Shown in pieces: positions 1 to 8,784 of a stretch of DNA of 64,000 nt. The stretch is taken from contig NZ_JACHJG010000008.1 in NCBI RefSeq assembly GCF_014203545.1, positions 175,836 through 239,835 of the forward strand, given 5' to 3'. The first letter of the stretch is position 1. Each line of letters starts with the position of its first letter. This stretch comes from Streptomyces netropsis. GTDB lineage: Bacteria; Actinomycetota; Actinomycetes; Streptomycetales; Streptomycetaceae. The notes below the pieces were generated by a model, which was given only the letters and a program-made list of their open reading frames with translations, ran no database searches and was not told where the DNA came from. Position numbers and translations under genes: made by a program.

Positions 1-7
1 GGTACAC
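1..7 (-). CDS. Possible start of a leftward gene leaving the window
   Basis: Only a start is proposed here. On the minus strand a GTG sits at 7-5, with AGGAG at 18-14 and a six-base spacer. Upstream of it is a leftward promoter-like pair (TTGTCA at 178-173, TACGTT at 155-150, 17-bp spacer) inside the shared regulon element. The arrangement matches the control region of the peptide importer operon at 7.3 kb. The product is unknown because the gene would lie outside the window. The alternative is that the element serves only the protease at 284. Confidence 0.3.
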
Positions 8-148
8 CGATGACTCCTGTGTGGGAGGTGTGAAGTGAGCCGCACGCGAAGAAGGACGACGGCGTGCGTGCTGATGGCGGCGCAACGGTGCTTCAGCCGC
101 CTTCCGACAAGCGGTACGTGGGGGACTGCTGCGGCGCCATGTGATGTG

Positions 149-186
149 TAACGTAGTAATGTGAAATGTTACTGACAAGCCCTCAG
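149..186. promoter_or_regulatory. Regulon operator A with leftward promoter
   Basis: This 38-bp block matches 31 of 38 bases of the block at 7280-7317. It contains the core AATGTGAAATGTTACTG and the inverted halves AGTAA/TTACT. On the minus strand it has TTGTCA and TACGTT 17 bp apart. It lies about 100 bp upstream of the protease gene. No equally good rightward promoter was seen, so control of the protease from this site is inferred from proximity. Confidence 0.65.
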
Positions 187-283
187 CGACCCTGAGTTCG
201 GTAAAACGCCAAGCGGATGACTGGATTCCGAATTCCCGTCAGTCCGTCAACTGTGCCGCCAACGACGGGAGTTTCACGCAGCC

Positions 284-1486
284 ATGAGAAGAGTGCATCC
301 TTCGAGGCCGGTGCTGCCGACCCTGCTGTCGACGGTGCTCACCGTCGCACTGTTGCTCTGTACGCCGCCCGCCTGGGCGGGAACCGGCGCGGGGGTACGC
401 GACAGGGCGCTCGCGTGCGCCCTGCCCGGCACCACCGGCTGGACCGACGTCGGCCACGACACCGACTACTCCGTCTTCAAACGCCCCACCGGGGTCATCA
501 AGGTCGCCATGATCTTCGTGGACTTCCCCGACGCGCCCGCCACCGAGTCCCCGGCCGCCGACAGTGCCCGCATCACCCCCGGCGCGGACTGGGTGAGGAA
601 GGCCTCCTACGGCAAGACGTGGCTGTCCATCACCCAGCACCGGCAATGGGTGCGCATGCCGCACCGCTCCACGGACTACGGCTTCGCCCGCGGACTCAGC
701 CACGAGACGCACGAGGCGTACCTCAAGGACGCCGTGACCGCGGCCGATCCGTACGTGGACTTCTCCCGCTACGACATGGTCCATGTGGTCCCCACCCGCA
801 ACGCGTCGGCCATCTCCTTCACCCCGACCTACATCTACGAGCCGGGCACAGCGGGCGTGGTCGCCGACGGCAGGCGCGTCACCTGGGCGGTGACCTTCGG
901 TCAGGACATGTGGCACTGGGACCACCGGCTGGTGGGCCACGAGACCGCGCACGCCTTCGGCCTGCCCGACCTCTACGCCTTCGACGCGGGCGGCGACACC
1001 CACCGCTTCACCGGAGGCTGGGACGTGATGGGTCTGATCGGCGGAGCCGGCTCGCAGTACCTGGCCTGGCAGTCGTGGAAGCTCGGCTGGACGCACGACA
1101 GCCAGGTCGTCTGCCGGGCGTCGAGGGGCAGTGACACCGTCCGCATGACCGCCGTGGAGTACGGCGGCGGCACCAAGATGGCCGTGATCCGCACCGGCCC
1201 GACGACCGCCTACGTCGTCGAGTCACGACGAGCGGTGCGGGCGGACGCGCGGGCCTGCTCGACCGGCGCCCTGGTCTACGCGGTGGACTCGTCCGTGCCG
1301 ACCGGCAAGGGGCCGGTCCGGGTGATGGACGCCGAGCCCGACACCACCCCCGCGAGCGGCTGCCGGCCGCTGGACGACGCCCCCTACCGGGCGGGCCGGT
1401 CGTTCACCGACCCCGCCGCCGGCGTCCGCATCGACGTACTGCGGTCCGGGGGCTACGGCGAGACCGTCCGCGTCACCAAGTCATGA
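284..1486 (+). CDS. Secreted M6-like zinc metalloprotease
   Basis: This 400-residue protein is probably exported. Residues 1-33 form a signal peptide with Arg residues, a hydrophobic core (LLSTVLTVALLLC) and an AWA cleavage site. The zinc motif HETAH lies at 219-223 and is followed by GLPDLY, the usual continuation in M6 (immune-inhibitor-A-like) peptidases. The ATG was chosen because it starts the signal peptide and has GGAG about 12 bases upstream. It is monocistronic and convergent with the importer operon, with a strong hairpin between them. The shared operator upstream suggests it is made together with the peptide importer and hydroxyproline genes, possibly to release peptides from protein. 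Substrate specificity cannot be read from the sequence. Confidence 0.8.
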   Translation: MRRVHPSRPVLPTLLSTVLTVALLLCTPPAWAGTGAGVRDRALACALPGTTGWTDVGHDTDYSVFKRPTGVIKVAMIFVDFPDAPATESPAADSARITPGADWVRKASYGKTWLSITQHRQWVRMPHRSTDYGFARGLSHETHEAYLKDAVTAADPYVDFSRYDMVHVVPTRNASAISFTPTYIYEPGTAGVVADGRRVTWAVTFGQDMWHWDHRLVGHETAHAFGLPDLYAFDAGGDTHRFTGGWDVMGLIGGAGSQYLAWQSWKLGWTHDSQVVCRASRGSDTVRMTAVEYGGGTKMAVIRTGPTTAYVVESRRAVRADARACSTGALVYAVDSSVPTGKGPVRVMDAEPDTTPASGCRPLDDAPYRAGRSFTDPAAGVRIDVLRSGGYGETVRVTKS

Positions 1487-1498
1487 CCCCATGAGCGC

Positions 1499-1539
1499 CT
1501 CCTCACGCCCTGGGTCCCCTGGACCCAGGGCGTGAGGAG
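1499..1539. terminator. Bidirectional terminator hairpin
   Basis: A perfect 19-bp stem (1499-1517 with 1521-1539) and a three-base loop sit between the convergent protease and ABC transporter genes. Confidence 0.85.
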
Positions 1540-1546
1540 CGCCCGG

Positions 1547-2527
1547 TCAGGGCTCCTCGGGGAAGTGGCAGGCCACCTGCCGCGCCTCCCCCGGTACCGC
1601 GATCCTCAAGCGCGGGGCCTCGCTCCGGCAGATCTCCCGCGCCTTGGGGCAGCGCGGATGAAAGGTGCAGCCGGGCGGGGGCGCGGCCGGGCTCGGCGGG
1701 TCGCCGAGCAGGGTGATCCGCTCCCGCTGCCGTTCCGCGGCCGGGTCCGGGAGCGGGACGGCGGAGAGCAGGGCCCGTGTGTACGGATGGGCCGGGGCCG
1801 TGTACACCCGCTCCTTGTCGCCGACTTCGACGATCCGCCCCAGGTACATCACGGCCACCCGGTCGCACACCCGCTTCACCACCGACAGGTCGTGGGCGAT
1901 GAAGAGATAGGCGAGGCCGAGCTCCCGCTGCAGCCGTTCCATCAGGTTGACGATCTGGGCCTGTACGGAGACGTCGAGGGCCGAGACCGGCTCGTCGGCG
2001 ACGATCAGGCGGGGGCCGGTGGCGAGGGAGCGGGCGATGCCGATGCGCTGCGCCTGCCCGCCGGAGAACTCGTGCGGGTAGCGGTCGATGTGCTCGGGGA
2101 TGAGGCCCACGAGTGCCATCAGCTCCGCCGCCCGCTTGCGCGCCTCCGCCGCCGAATGCCCCTGCACCAGCAGCGGGTCGGCGATGATCCGGGCTACGGT
2201 CTGGCGCGGGTTGAGGGAGGAGTGCGGGTCCTGGAAGACCATCTGCAGGTCCCGGCGGAGCGGTTTGAGTTCGCGCTGCCGGAGATGGCTGATGTCGCGG
2301 CCGTCGTAGGTGATCGATCCGGCGGTCGGTTCCAGGAGCCGTACGATCATGCGGCCGGTGGTGGACTTCCCGCAGCCGGACTCGCCGACCAGCCCCAGGG
2401 TCTCGCCCGCCGCCACCTCGAAGGAGATGCCGTCGACGGCCCGTACGGGAGCCGCACGGCCCCGCTTGCCCGGGAAGGTCATGGTCACATCCCGGACGGA
2501 GAGCAGGGGTTCGGCCGTCGCGGTCAT
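1547..2527 (-). CDS. Peptide ABC transporter ATP-binding protein, DppF/OppF type
   Basis: A 326-residue ATPase, the last gene of the importer operon. It has Walker A GESGCGKST near residue 48, the ABC signature FSGGQAQRIGIARSLA, Walker B LIVADEPVSALD, and the C-terminal oligopeptide-transporter extension with Cys residues (GCTFHPRCPKA). The ATG at 2527 overlaps the stop of the upstream ATPase gene (ATGA), which indicates translational coupling. It would pair with the other ATPase to power uptake of di- or oligopeptides. Given the neighbours, Pro- or Hyp-containing peptides are the likely cargo, but that is inference. Confidence 0.9.
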   Translation of the reverse strand: MTATAEPLLSVRDVTMTFPGKRGRAAPVRAVDGISFEVAAGETLGLVGESGCGKSTTGRMIVRLLEPTAGSITYDGRDISHLRQRELKPLRRDLQMVFQDPHSSLNPRQTVARIIADPLLVQGHSAAEARKRAAELMALVGLIPEHIDRYPHEFSGGQAQRIGIARSLATGPRLIVADEPVSALDVSVQAQIVNLMERLQRELGLAYLFIAHDLSVVKRVCDRVAVMYLGRIVEVGDKERVYTAPAHPYTRALLSAVPLPDPAAERQRERITLLGDPPSPAAPPPGCTFHPRCPKAREICRSEAPRLRIAVPGEARQVACHFPEEP

Positions 2528-3546
2528 CGGGTGCCTCCGCACGTGTGGGCAGCGGTGTGCAGGGACAGGTGGCAGGCGACCAGATGGCCGTGGGACGGGG
2601 TGAGCTCGGGCCTGGTCCCCGTGCAGCGGGCGCGGTCGGCCGGCGTCGCGGCCGCCGCGCGCGGACAGCGCGGCGCGAAGGCACACCCGGGGGCAGGGGT
2701 GAGCAGGGAGGGCGGGCTGCCCGGGATGGCCCGCAGCGGCTGGTCGTCGCCGTCGTCGAGGCGGGGCAGGGAGTCGAGCAGGCCCCGGGTGTAAGGGTGG
2801 GCCGGTTCGGCGAACAGGGAGTCCACCGGGGCCTGTTCGGCCACTCGGCCGCCGTACATCACCAGCACGTCCTGGGCGACGCGGGCGACGACGCCCAGGT
2901 CGTGCGTGATCATGACGACGGCGAGTCCGCGCTCCTCCTGCAGCCGGGCGATCAGCTCCAGGATCTGCGCTTGGACGGTGACGTCGAGGGCGGTGGTCGG
3001 CTCGTCGGCGATGAGCAGCTCGGGTTCGCAGGCGAGCGCCATGGCGATCATGACGCGCTGTCGCATGCCGCCGGAGAACTGGTGCGGGTACTCCCCCGCC
3101 CGGCGTGCGGGCTCCGGGATGCCGACTTCGCCGAGCATCTCGACGGCCCGTCTGCGGGCGGCCGCGCGGCGGGAGCCGAAGTGGACGCGGTGGTGTTCGG
3201 CGATCTGCTCGCCGACGGTGTAGTAGGGGTGAAGGCTGGAGAGCGGGTCCTGGAAGATCATCGCCATCCGGCGGCCGCGCAGCCGGCGCAGTTCACGTTC
3301 GGGGAGGCCCACGAGTTCCCGGCCGTCGAGGGTGATGGAGCCGGTGACCTCGGCGTCGGTGTGCAGGCCCATGACCGCCATGGAGGTGACGGACTTGCCG
3401 GACCCGGATTCGCCGACGATGCCCAGGGTCCGGCCGCGGTGCACCGTCAGGGCGAGGGAGTCCACGACGCGTGCGGGGCCGTGCTTCGTGGGGAAGGTGA
3501 CGTTGAGGTCCTTCACGTGGAGCAGGGGCGGCTGTGGGGCGGCCAT
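2524..3546 (-). CDS. Peptide ABC transporter ATP-binding protein, DppD/OppD type
   Basis: A 340-residue ATPase with Walker A GESGSGKS, signature FSGGMRQRVMIAMALA, Walker B LLIADEPTTALD, and the C-terminal Cys-containing domain GCAFAPRCPRA of family-5 peptide importers. The start at 3546 shares bases with the stop of the upstream permease gene (TGATG). Length and motif order are normal for DppD. It forms the ATPase pair with the product of 1547-2527. Confidence 0.9.
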   Translation of the reverse strand: MAAPQPPLLHVKDLNVTFPTKHGPARVVDSLALTVHRGRTLGIVGESGSGKSVTSMAVMGLHTDAEVTGSITLDGRELVGLPERELRRLRGRRMAMIFQDPLSSLHPYYTVGEQIAEHHRVHFGSRRAAARRRAVEMLGEVGIPEPARRAGEYPHQFSGGMRQRVMIAMALACEPELLIADEPTTALDVTVQAQILELIARLQEERGLAVVMITHDLGVVARVAQDVLVMYGGRVAEQAPVDSLFAEPAHPYTRGLLDSLPRLDDGDDQPLRAIPGSPPSLLTPAPGCAFAPRCPRAAAATPADRARCTGTRPELTPSHGHLVACHLSLHTAAHTCGGTR

Positions 3547-4532
3547 CAGTACCTCACTCGCGGGTCGACGACGGCGTAGAGCAGGTCGACGGCCAGGTTG
3601 GCGACGACGATGAAGGCGGCGGCCAGCAGGGTGACGCCGAGGATGACCGGCTGGTCGCCGGTGGACAGTGCGCCGTAGAAGAGCCGCCCGATGCCGGGGA
3701 GTCCGAAGATGGACTCGGTGATGACCGCACCGGCGAGCAGTCCGCCGAGGTCCATACCGAAGAGGGTGAGGATCGGGGTCATGCCCGCCCGCAGCCCGTG
3801 TTTGACGACGACGGTGCGGCGCGGCAGGCCCTTGGCGCGGGCGGTGCGGATGTAGGGCTCCGCCATGGTCTCGATCATCGAATTGCGGCTCTGGCGCGCG
3901 TACATCGCGGCGTACAGCACGGCCAGCGCCAGCCAGGGCAGGAGCAGGTTCGACGCCCAGTCCAGGGGGTCGTGGCCGAACGGGACGTACTGCGGGTAGG
4001 GCAGCAGTCCGGCCACCCGGATGAGGCCGTAGATGAGCATCATCGAGGTGAAGTAGACGGGCAGGGAGGCGGCGGCGACGGCGCCGACCATCAGGGCGCG
4101 GTCGGTGAGGGTGTCCTTGTGCAGCGCCGCGGTGACCCCTGCCGTGAGTCCGAGCAGCAGCCAGAGCACGGCCGCACCCAGGGCGAGGGACGCCGAGACC
4201 GGCAGGCGGTCCATGAGCAGGTCCCAGACGGCCTGGGAGTTCTCGTAGGAGTAGCCGAGGCAGGGGAAGTCGCAGTGCAGGGCGTACTGACCGCTGCCCA
4301 CGGTCCGGCCGGTGAAGATGCCGGTGACGAAGTCCGCGAACTGCCGCCACAGTGGCTGGTCGAGGCCCATGTGGGCGCGGATCGCGGTCAGTCGTTCCGT
4401 GCTGCACGACTTGCCGCAGGCGGCGGCCGCGGGGTCGGAGGGCAGCACGTAGAAGATGGTGAAGGTGACGGCGGCGATGGCGATGAGCACCCCGATGACG
4501 CCGAGGAGCCGGCGGCCGATGTAGAGGATCAT
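3546..4532 (-). CDS. Peptide ABC transporter permease, DppB type
   Basis: A 328-residue inner-membrane permease. The N-terminus (ILYIGRRLLGVIGVLIAIAAVTF) is the first transmembrane helix. The conserved cytoplasmic coupling loop is visible in YIRTARAKGLPRRTVVVKH. The C-terminus (DLLYAVVDPRVRY) is typical of DppB. The ATG at 4532 overlaps the end of dppC. It forms the channel with the product of 4529-5464. Confidence 0.9.
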   Translation of the reverse strand: MILYIGRRLLGVIGVLIAIAAVTFTIFYVLPSDPAAAACGKSCSTERLTAIRAHMGLDQPLWRQFADFVTGIFTGRTVGSGQYALHCDFPCLGYSYENSQAVWDLLMDRLPVSASLALGAAVLWLLLGLTAGVTAALHKDTLTDRALMVGAVAAASLPVYFTSMMLIYGLIRVAGLLPYPQYVPFGHDPLDWASNLLLPWLALAVLYAAMYARQSRNSMIETMAEPYIRTARAKGLPRRTVVVKHGLRAGMTPILTLFGMDLGGLLAGAVITESIFGLPGIGRLFYGALSTGDQPVILGVTLLAAAFIVVANLAVDLLYAVVDPRVRY

Positions 4533-5464
4533 GCGCGGCCGCTCCTGGGGTCGAGGACGTCGCGCAGCGCGTCGCCGAGCAGGGTGAAGGCGAGCACCGT
4601 CAGGAACAGGCAGGTGCTCGGGATGACGAAGTACATGGGGTCGGTGTCGTAGAAGGCGACGCTCTCGGCGATCATCTGCCCCCACGAGGGGGTGGGCGGT
4701 CGGACGCCGACGCCCAGGTAGCTCAACGCCGCCTCGGTGGCGATCATGCCGGGGATGATGAGGGTGGTGTACGCGATGACGGGCCCGAGGACGCCGGGGA
4801 GGATGTCGCGGGTGAGGATGCGCCAGGGCCCCGAGCCGCTGACGCGGGCGGCGTCGACGTACTCGCGGTGTTTGAGCGAGAGGGTCTGGCCGCGGACGAC
4901 GCGGGCGATGCCGGGCCAGCCGAACAGCCCGATGACGGCGGTCATCAGCACGATCCGGTTGACGTCCTTCGCCACCGACATCATCGCGATCATGAAGATG
5001 AGGGAGGGGAAGGACATGGTGAGGTCCATCAGGCGGGAGAGGACGGTGTCGGTGCGGCCGCCGAAGTAGCCGGCCGCGATACCGGCCGCCGTTCCGGCGA
5101 CGACGACGATCGCGGTGGCGGTCAGGGCGATGAGGAGCGATACCTGGGCTCCGTGGACGACCCGGGCGAAGAGGTCGCGGCCGGTGACGGGTTCCACGCC
5201 GAGCCAGTGGTCGGCGGAGATGCCGCCGAGCGGGCCGAGGGGCTGGCCGCCGAGGTAGGGGTCGACGGCGCTCTTGTCGAACTCCTCGGGTGTCCAGCCG
5301 GCGAGTGAGCTCAGCAGCGGGGCTCCCGCGGCCATGAGCAGGAAGAGCGCGACGACGAGGAGCGAGATCCGCACGGAGGCGCGCCGGCCCAGTTCGGTGC
5401 GGGCGAGCCGCCAGGGGCCGCTGCCCGAGGGGACGCCGGCCGCCGGGGGTGTGATGGTGGTCAT
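4529..5464 (-). CDS. Peptide ABC transporter permease, DppC type
   Basis: A 311-residue permease that begins 14 bp after the binding-protein gene. It has an N-terminal DppC extension, a first helix near residue 30 (ISLLVVALFLLMAAGAPLL), several further helices, and the loop EYVDAARVSGSGPWRI, the EAA-type motif that docks with the ATPase. The C-terminus LRDVLDPRSGRA is typical of the family. The start at 5464 was chosen because it begins the recognisable protein; a much longer open frame upstream is only the shadow of the binding-protein gene. Confidence 0.9.
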   Translation of the reverse strand: MTTITPPAAGVPSGSGPWRLARTELGRRASVRISLLVVALFLLMAAGAPLLSSLAGWTPEEFDKSAVDPYLGGQPLGPLGGISADHWLGVEPVTGRDLFARVVHGAQVSLLIALTATAIVVVAGTAAGIAAGYFGGRTDTVLSRLMDLTMSFPSLIFMIAMMSVAKDVNRIVLMTAVIGLFGWPGIARVVRGQTLSLKHREYVDAARVSGSGPWRILTRDILPGVLGPVIAYTTLIIPGMIATEAALSYLGVGVRPPTPSWGQMIAESVAFYDTDPMYFVIPSTCLFLTVLAFTLLGDALRDVLDPRSGRA

Positions 5465-5478
5465 GGGGGTACCGGTCC

Positions 5479-7227
5479 TCAGCCCTGGCTCTTGGCGGGG
5501 TCCTTGAGGCCGACCGTGGCGTAGTCGATCTGGCCGCCGAAGGAGGTGTGCCCGTACGCGCCCGCGATGTTGGTGCCCAGGACCAGCGGCCAGCGGCGGA
5601 TCAGCACCGGCACGGCCGGGGCTTTGGCGAGGATGTCGCCGTCCAGCCGCTGCCAGGCCCGGCCGGCCTGCTTGGCGTCGGTCATGGCGGCGATCTCGTC
5701 CATGCGCTTCATCGTCGCTGTGTCGCGGAAGAGGGAGTGGTTGCCGGAGTTGCCCTTCTCCTTGATGAAGCGACCGTCGAAGACGAAGGGCAGGAAGGTG
5801 GAGCCGGAGGGGTAGTCGGGGCACCAGCCGGTGTAGACCATGTCGGTACGGTTCTTGGTGTCGCCGATGGTGGCGTAGAAGGCGGACGGGTCCACGGTCT
5901 CGATGGTGACCTTGATGCCGGCCTTGGCGAGGGACTGCTGTATCGCCTCGGCCCGGCCCTTGTCGCCGGACGAGACCGTGATCTTGGTGGAGAAGCCGTC
6001 CTGCTTGCCGGCCTCCTTCAGCAGCTGCTTGGCCTTCTCGACGTCGCCGGTGGCGGGGATCTTCAGGGTGTCGGGCTGCCTGCCGCCGAAGAGCGCGGCC
6101 GGCATGTAGGCGGTGGAGGGGTCGTTGAAGGCGGGGCCGCCGGAGGCCGTCAGGACGGCGTCCCGGTCGAGGGCGTACTGCACGGCCCTGCGGACCTTGA
6201 CGTTGTCGAAGGGGGCCCGGCCGGTGTGCATCTGGACCATGTCCGTGCAGTTCTGGGACTCGGCGAGCAGTCGCTTCCGTACCTCGGCCCTGGGCAGCAC
6301 CTTGGCCGCGCTCTCCGGCCGCAGGGCGTACCAGGGGACGGCGGAGGCGTCGGCGCCCTGGCTCGCGATCATCCGGTCGTCGATCTGGTTCGCCTTGAGC
6401 CCCATAAGGACGACCAGCTTGTCCGGGTGCGCCTTGCGCACCTCGTCGGTCTTCGGGTCCCACTTGTCGTTGCGTACGAGGACGAGCTTCTTGCCCCGGT
6501 CGTAGGAGTCGATCTTGTAGGGCCCGGAGGAGAAGGGCCGGTTGTCGTACCGCGGGCCCTTGTCCTGCCCCTGGGGTACGGGCGCGAAGGTCGGCATCAC
6601 CGTGGCGCTGGGGAACTCCGCGAAGGGCTTGTTCAGTTCGAAGACGATGGTGTGGTCGTCCGGGGTCCTGACGGAGTCCAGGTGCTTGCCCTGGGCGGGG
6701 CCGCGGTAGCCCTCGACGCCGGAGAGATAGCGGGCCGCGTAGTCGGCGCCGCCGGGGAGGTCGGGAGAGAAGGACCGCTCCACGTTGTATTTCACGTCCC
6801 GCGCGGTGACGGGCGAGCCGTCCTCGTACTGCACCCCCTTCTTGAGGTGGAACGTCCACGTCCTGGCGCCGTTGGAGGAGGTGCCGAGGTCGGTGGCGAG
6901 GTCGGGCACCAGCTGATTGCCCGGTGTGCCGGGGGCCGACTTGTAGGTCACCAGCGTCCGGTAGAGCAGCCGGGTCCCGAAGTCCATTTCGCTCATGACC
7001 CAGTTGCGAGCCGGGTCGAGGTGGGTGAAGTCCTGGTTGGACAGCACGGTGAGCGTGCCGCCCTTCTGCGGGGTGCCGCCGATCACGGAGCCCTCGCCGG
7101 CGACGGCGGGGTTCTTGCCGTTCCTGCCGTCGCCTCCTGCCTGCTTCCCGCCGGAACATCCGGCCGCGCCGAGCGCGAGGGGGGCCGCCAGTACGGCGGC
7201 GAGGGCGGTACAGGTGCGCTTGTTCAT
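5479..7227 (-). CDS. Peptide-binding lipoprotein, family 5 (DppA/OppA type)
   Basis: The first gene of the importer operon, 582 residues. The N-terminus is a lipoprotein signal with the lipobox LGAAGC, so Cys24 would be lipidated. The mature part has the SBP_bac_5 pattern: LTVLSNQDFTHLDPARNW near the N-terminus, DVKYNVERSF in the middle, and RRAVQYALDRDAV later. It would capture peptides outside the cell for the permease and ATPases that follow. The start has GGAGTGACC upstream and lies about 48 bases from the predicted transcription start. The shared operator overlaps its promoter. Confidence 0.92.
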   Translation of the reverse strand: MNKRTCTALAAVLAAPLALGAAGCSGGKQAGGDGRNGKNPAVAGEGSVIGGTPQKGGTLTVLSNQDFTHLDPARNWVMSEMDFGTRLLYRTLVTYKSAPGTPGNQLVPDLATDLGTSSNGARTWTFHLKKGVQYEDGSPVTARDVKYNVERSFSPDLPGGADYAARYLSGVEGYRGPAQGKHLDSVRTPDDHTIVFELNKPFAEFPSATVMPTFAPVPQGQDKGPRYDNRPFSSGPYKIDSYDRGKKLVLVRNDKWDPKTDEVRKAHPDKLVVLMGLKANQIDDRMIASQGADASAVPWYALRPESAAKVLPRAEVRKRLLAESQNCTDMVQMHTGRAPFDNVKVRRAVQYALDRDAVLTASGGPAFNDPSTAYMPAALFGGRQPDTLKIPATGDVEKAKQLLKEAGKQDGFSTKITVSSGDKGRAEAIQQSLAKAGIKVTIETVDPSAFYATIGDTKNRTDMVYTGWCPDYPSGSTFLPFVFDGRFIKEKGNSGNHSLFRDTATMKRMDEIAAMTDAKQAGRAWQRLDGDILAKAPAVPVLIRRWPLVLGTNIAGAYGHTSFGGQIDYATVGLKDPAKSQG

Positions 7228-7253
7228 CAGTGGTCACTCCGTGAACAGTCGAA

Positions 7254-7267
7254 CAGTCAGCTGACTG
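7254..7267. repeat. 14-bp palindrome in the importer leader
   Basis: CAGTCAGCTGACTG is a perfect palindrome just downstream of the predicted start of the importer transcript. It abuts a tandem duplicate of GAACAGTC at 7243-7258. It could be a second regulator site or an mRNA structure. Confidence 0.4.
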
Positions 7268-7279
7268 AAATGTGACCCG

Positions 7280-7317
7280 TAACATAGTAATGTGAAATTG
7301 CACTGACAAGGTGTCAG
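7280..7317. promoter_or_regulatory. Regulon operator B with importer promoter
   Basis: The core is AATGTGAAATTGCACTG. On the minus strand TTGTCA (7309-7304) and TATGTT (7286-7281) are 17 bp apart, a good promoter for the importer operon that overlaps the operator completely. A second AATGTGA lies at 7269-7275. The X-Pro peptidase gene starts divergently at 7356, so this site may control both directions. Confidence 0.75.
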
Positions 7318-7355
7318 TCACTCCGTTATCCACCTGTGTCCGAGGAGGAGTCCCC

Positions 7356-8726
7356 ATGAACGAACCAGCGGTCGCCGCGCTCCGCACGGTAAGTCACGAC
7401 CTGCCCGTTTCACCGGAGTTCGAGACCTTCATGGCCGGCGACTGGGCGGCGACCCCGCTGCCCGCCGACATCCGGCTACCCGTGGCGGACATCACCGCCG
7501 CACGCCGGAAGAGGCTCTCCGCGCTCTTTCCGGGCGAGCGGCTGATCGTGCCGGCGGGGGAACTGAAGGTCCGCTCCAACGACTGCGACCACCGCTTCCG
7601 GCCGCACAGCGCCTACGCGTGGCTGACCGGGCTGACCGGCGAGGACCAGGCCGGTCACGTACTGGTCCTGGAGCCGGACGGCCCGCACCGGCACGAGGCG
7701 GTGCTCTACGTGCGGCCGCGCTCTCCGCGCGACGGCGCGGAGTTCTACCGCGACCGGCGCTACGGCGAGTTCTGGGTCGGCGCGCGCCCCGACCTCGGCG
7801 AGAGCGAGCGCATGACCGGCATCCGCTGCGCCCACCGGGACACCTACGACCAACTGCCGCCCGGGCGCGACGCGTCCCGCGACACCGACCTGGCCGCCGC
7901 CCTGAGCGAACTGCGGCTGGTCAAGGACGCGTGGGAGGTCGAGCAGCTGCAACTGGCCGTGGACCACACCGCCGCCGGCTTCACGGACGTCGTGCGGGCG
8001 CTGCCCCGCGCGCTGGCACACCCGCGCGGCGAGCGGTGGATCGAGGGCGTCTTCGCCCTGCGCGCCCGCACGGAGGGCAACGGCACCGGCTACGAGACCA
8101 TCGCCGCGTCGGGCGCGCACGCGTGCGTGCTGCACTGGATACGCAACGACGGGCGGCTGAACCCCCGCGAACTGCTGCTTCTGGACGCCGGCGTGGAGAC
8201 CGACACCCTCTACACCTCCGACATCACCCGCACCCTGCCGTTGTCCGGGCGCTTCTCGCCCGTCCAGCGGCAGGTCTACGAACTCGTCCTCGCCGCCCAG
8301 GAGGCGGGCATCGCCGCGCTCAAGCCGGGTGCGAGCTTCCGCGACTTCCACCGGGCCGGCATGCGGGTGATCGCGGAGGGCCTCGCCGAGTGGGGCGTGC
8401 TGCGGAGCGCCGAAGGTGACCTCCACCGCCGCTACACCCTGTGCAGCAGCGGGCACATGCTCGGCCTCGACGTCCACGACTGCGCCCAGGCGCGGGCGGA
8501 CGCCTACCTCGACGGCGTCCTGGAGGAGGGGCAGGTGCTCACCGTCGAACCCGGGCTCTACCTCCAGCCCGACGACGAGACGCTGCCGGCCGCGCTGCGC
8601 GGGATCGGGGTGCGCATCGAGGACGACCTGGTGATCACCGCCGACGGGGCGCGGTTGATGTCGGGGGCACTGCCGCGGACCCCGGACGCGATCGAGGCGT
8701 GGATGGGCGAACTGATGGAAGGGTGA
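7356..8726 (+). CDS. M24B metallopeptidase, X-Pro aminopeptidase/prolidase type
   Basis: A 456-residue cytoplasmic peptidase. The N-terminal half is the creatinase-like domain; the C-terminal half is the pita-bread catalytic domain. The five metal ligands are recognisable: two Asp in LLLDAGVETDTLYTSDITR, His in SGHMLGLDVHDC, Glu in TVEPGLYL, and Glu in GVRIEDDLVIT. The ATG at 7356 follows GAGGAGGAG at ideal spacing. It would cleave X-Pro or X-Hyp bonds in imported peptides. The neighbours (peptide importer on one side, hydroxyproline oxidation on the other) fit release of free imino acids. Whether it is an aminopeptidase P or a prolidase is not settled. Confidence 0.88.
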   Translation: MNEPAVAALRTVSHDLPVSPEFETFMAGDWAATPLPADIRLPVADITAARRKRLSALFPGERLIVPAGELKVRSNDCDHRFRPHSAYAWLTGLTGEDQAGHVLVLEPDGPHRHEAVLYVRPRSPRDGAEFYRDRRYGEFWVGARPDLGESERMTGIRCAHRDTYDQLPPGRDASRDTDLAAALSELRLVKDAWEVEQLQLAVDHTAAGFTDVVRALPRALAHPRGERWIEGVFALRARTEGNGTGYETIAASGAHACVLHWIRNDGRLNPRELLLLDAGVETDTLYTSDITRTLPLSGRFSPVQRQVYELVLAAQEAGIAALKPGASFRDFHRAGMRVIAEGLAEWGVLRSAEGDLHRRYTLCSSGHMLGLDVHDCAQARADAYLDGVLEEGQVLTVEPGLYLQPDDETLPAALRGIGVRIEDDLVITADGARLMSGALPRTPDAIEAWMGELMEG

Positions 8727-8749
8727 GAAGAGTTATCCGGGGACGACCC

Positions 8750-8784
8750 TTGGCAGCGGTAGTGCAATGTGAAATATTACTGCT
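8750..8784 (+). promoter_or_regulatory. Promoter with operator C; likely leaderless start
   Basis: TTGGCA at 8750-8755 and AATATT at 8773-8778 are 17 bp apart and predict a transcript starting at about 8784-8785, on the GTG start codon itself. No ribosome-binding site precedes that codon. The operator core AATGTGAAATATTACTG (8766-8782) covers the -10 element, as expected for a repressor. Confidence 0.6.

Noticed and set aside
4529..7387. A 952-codon frame fused to DppC
   Set aside because: The upstream two-thirds is a shadow of the binding-protein gene; DppC begins at 5464.
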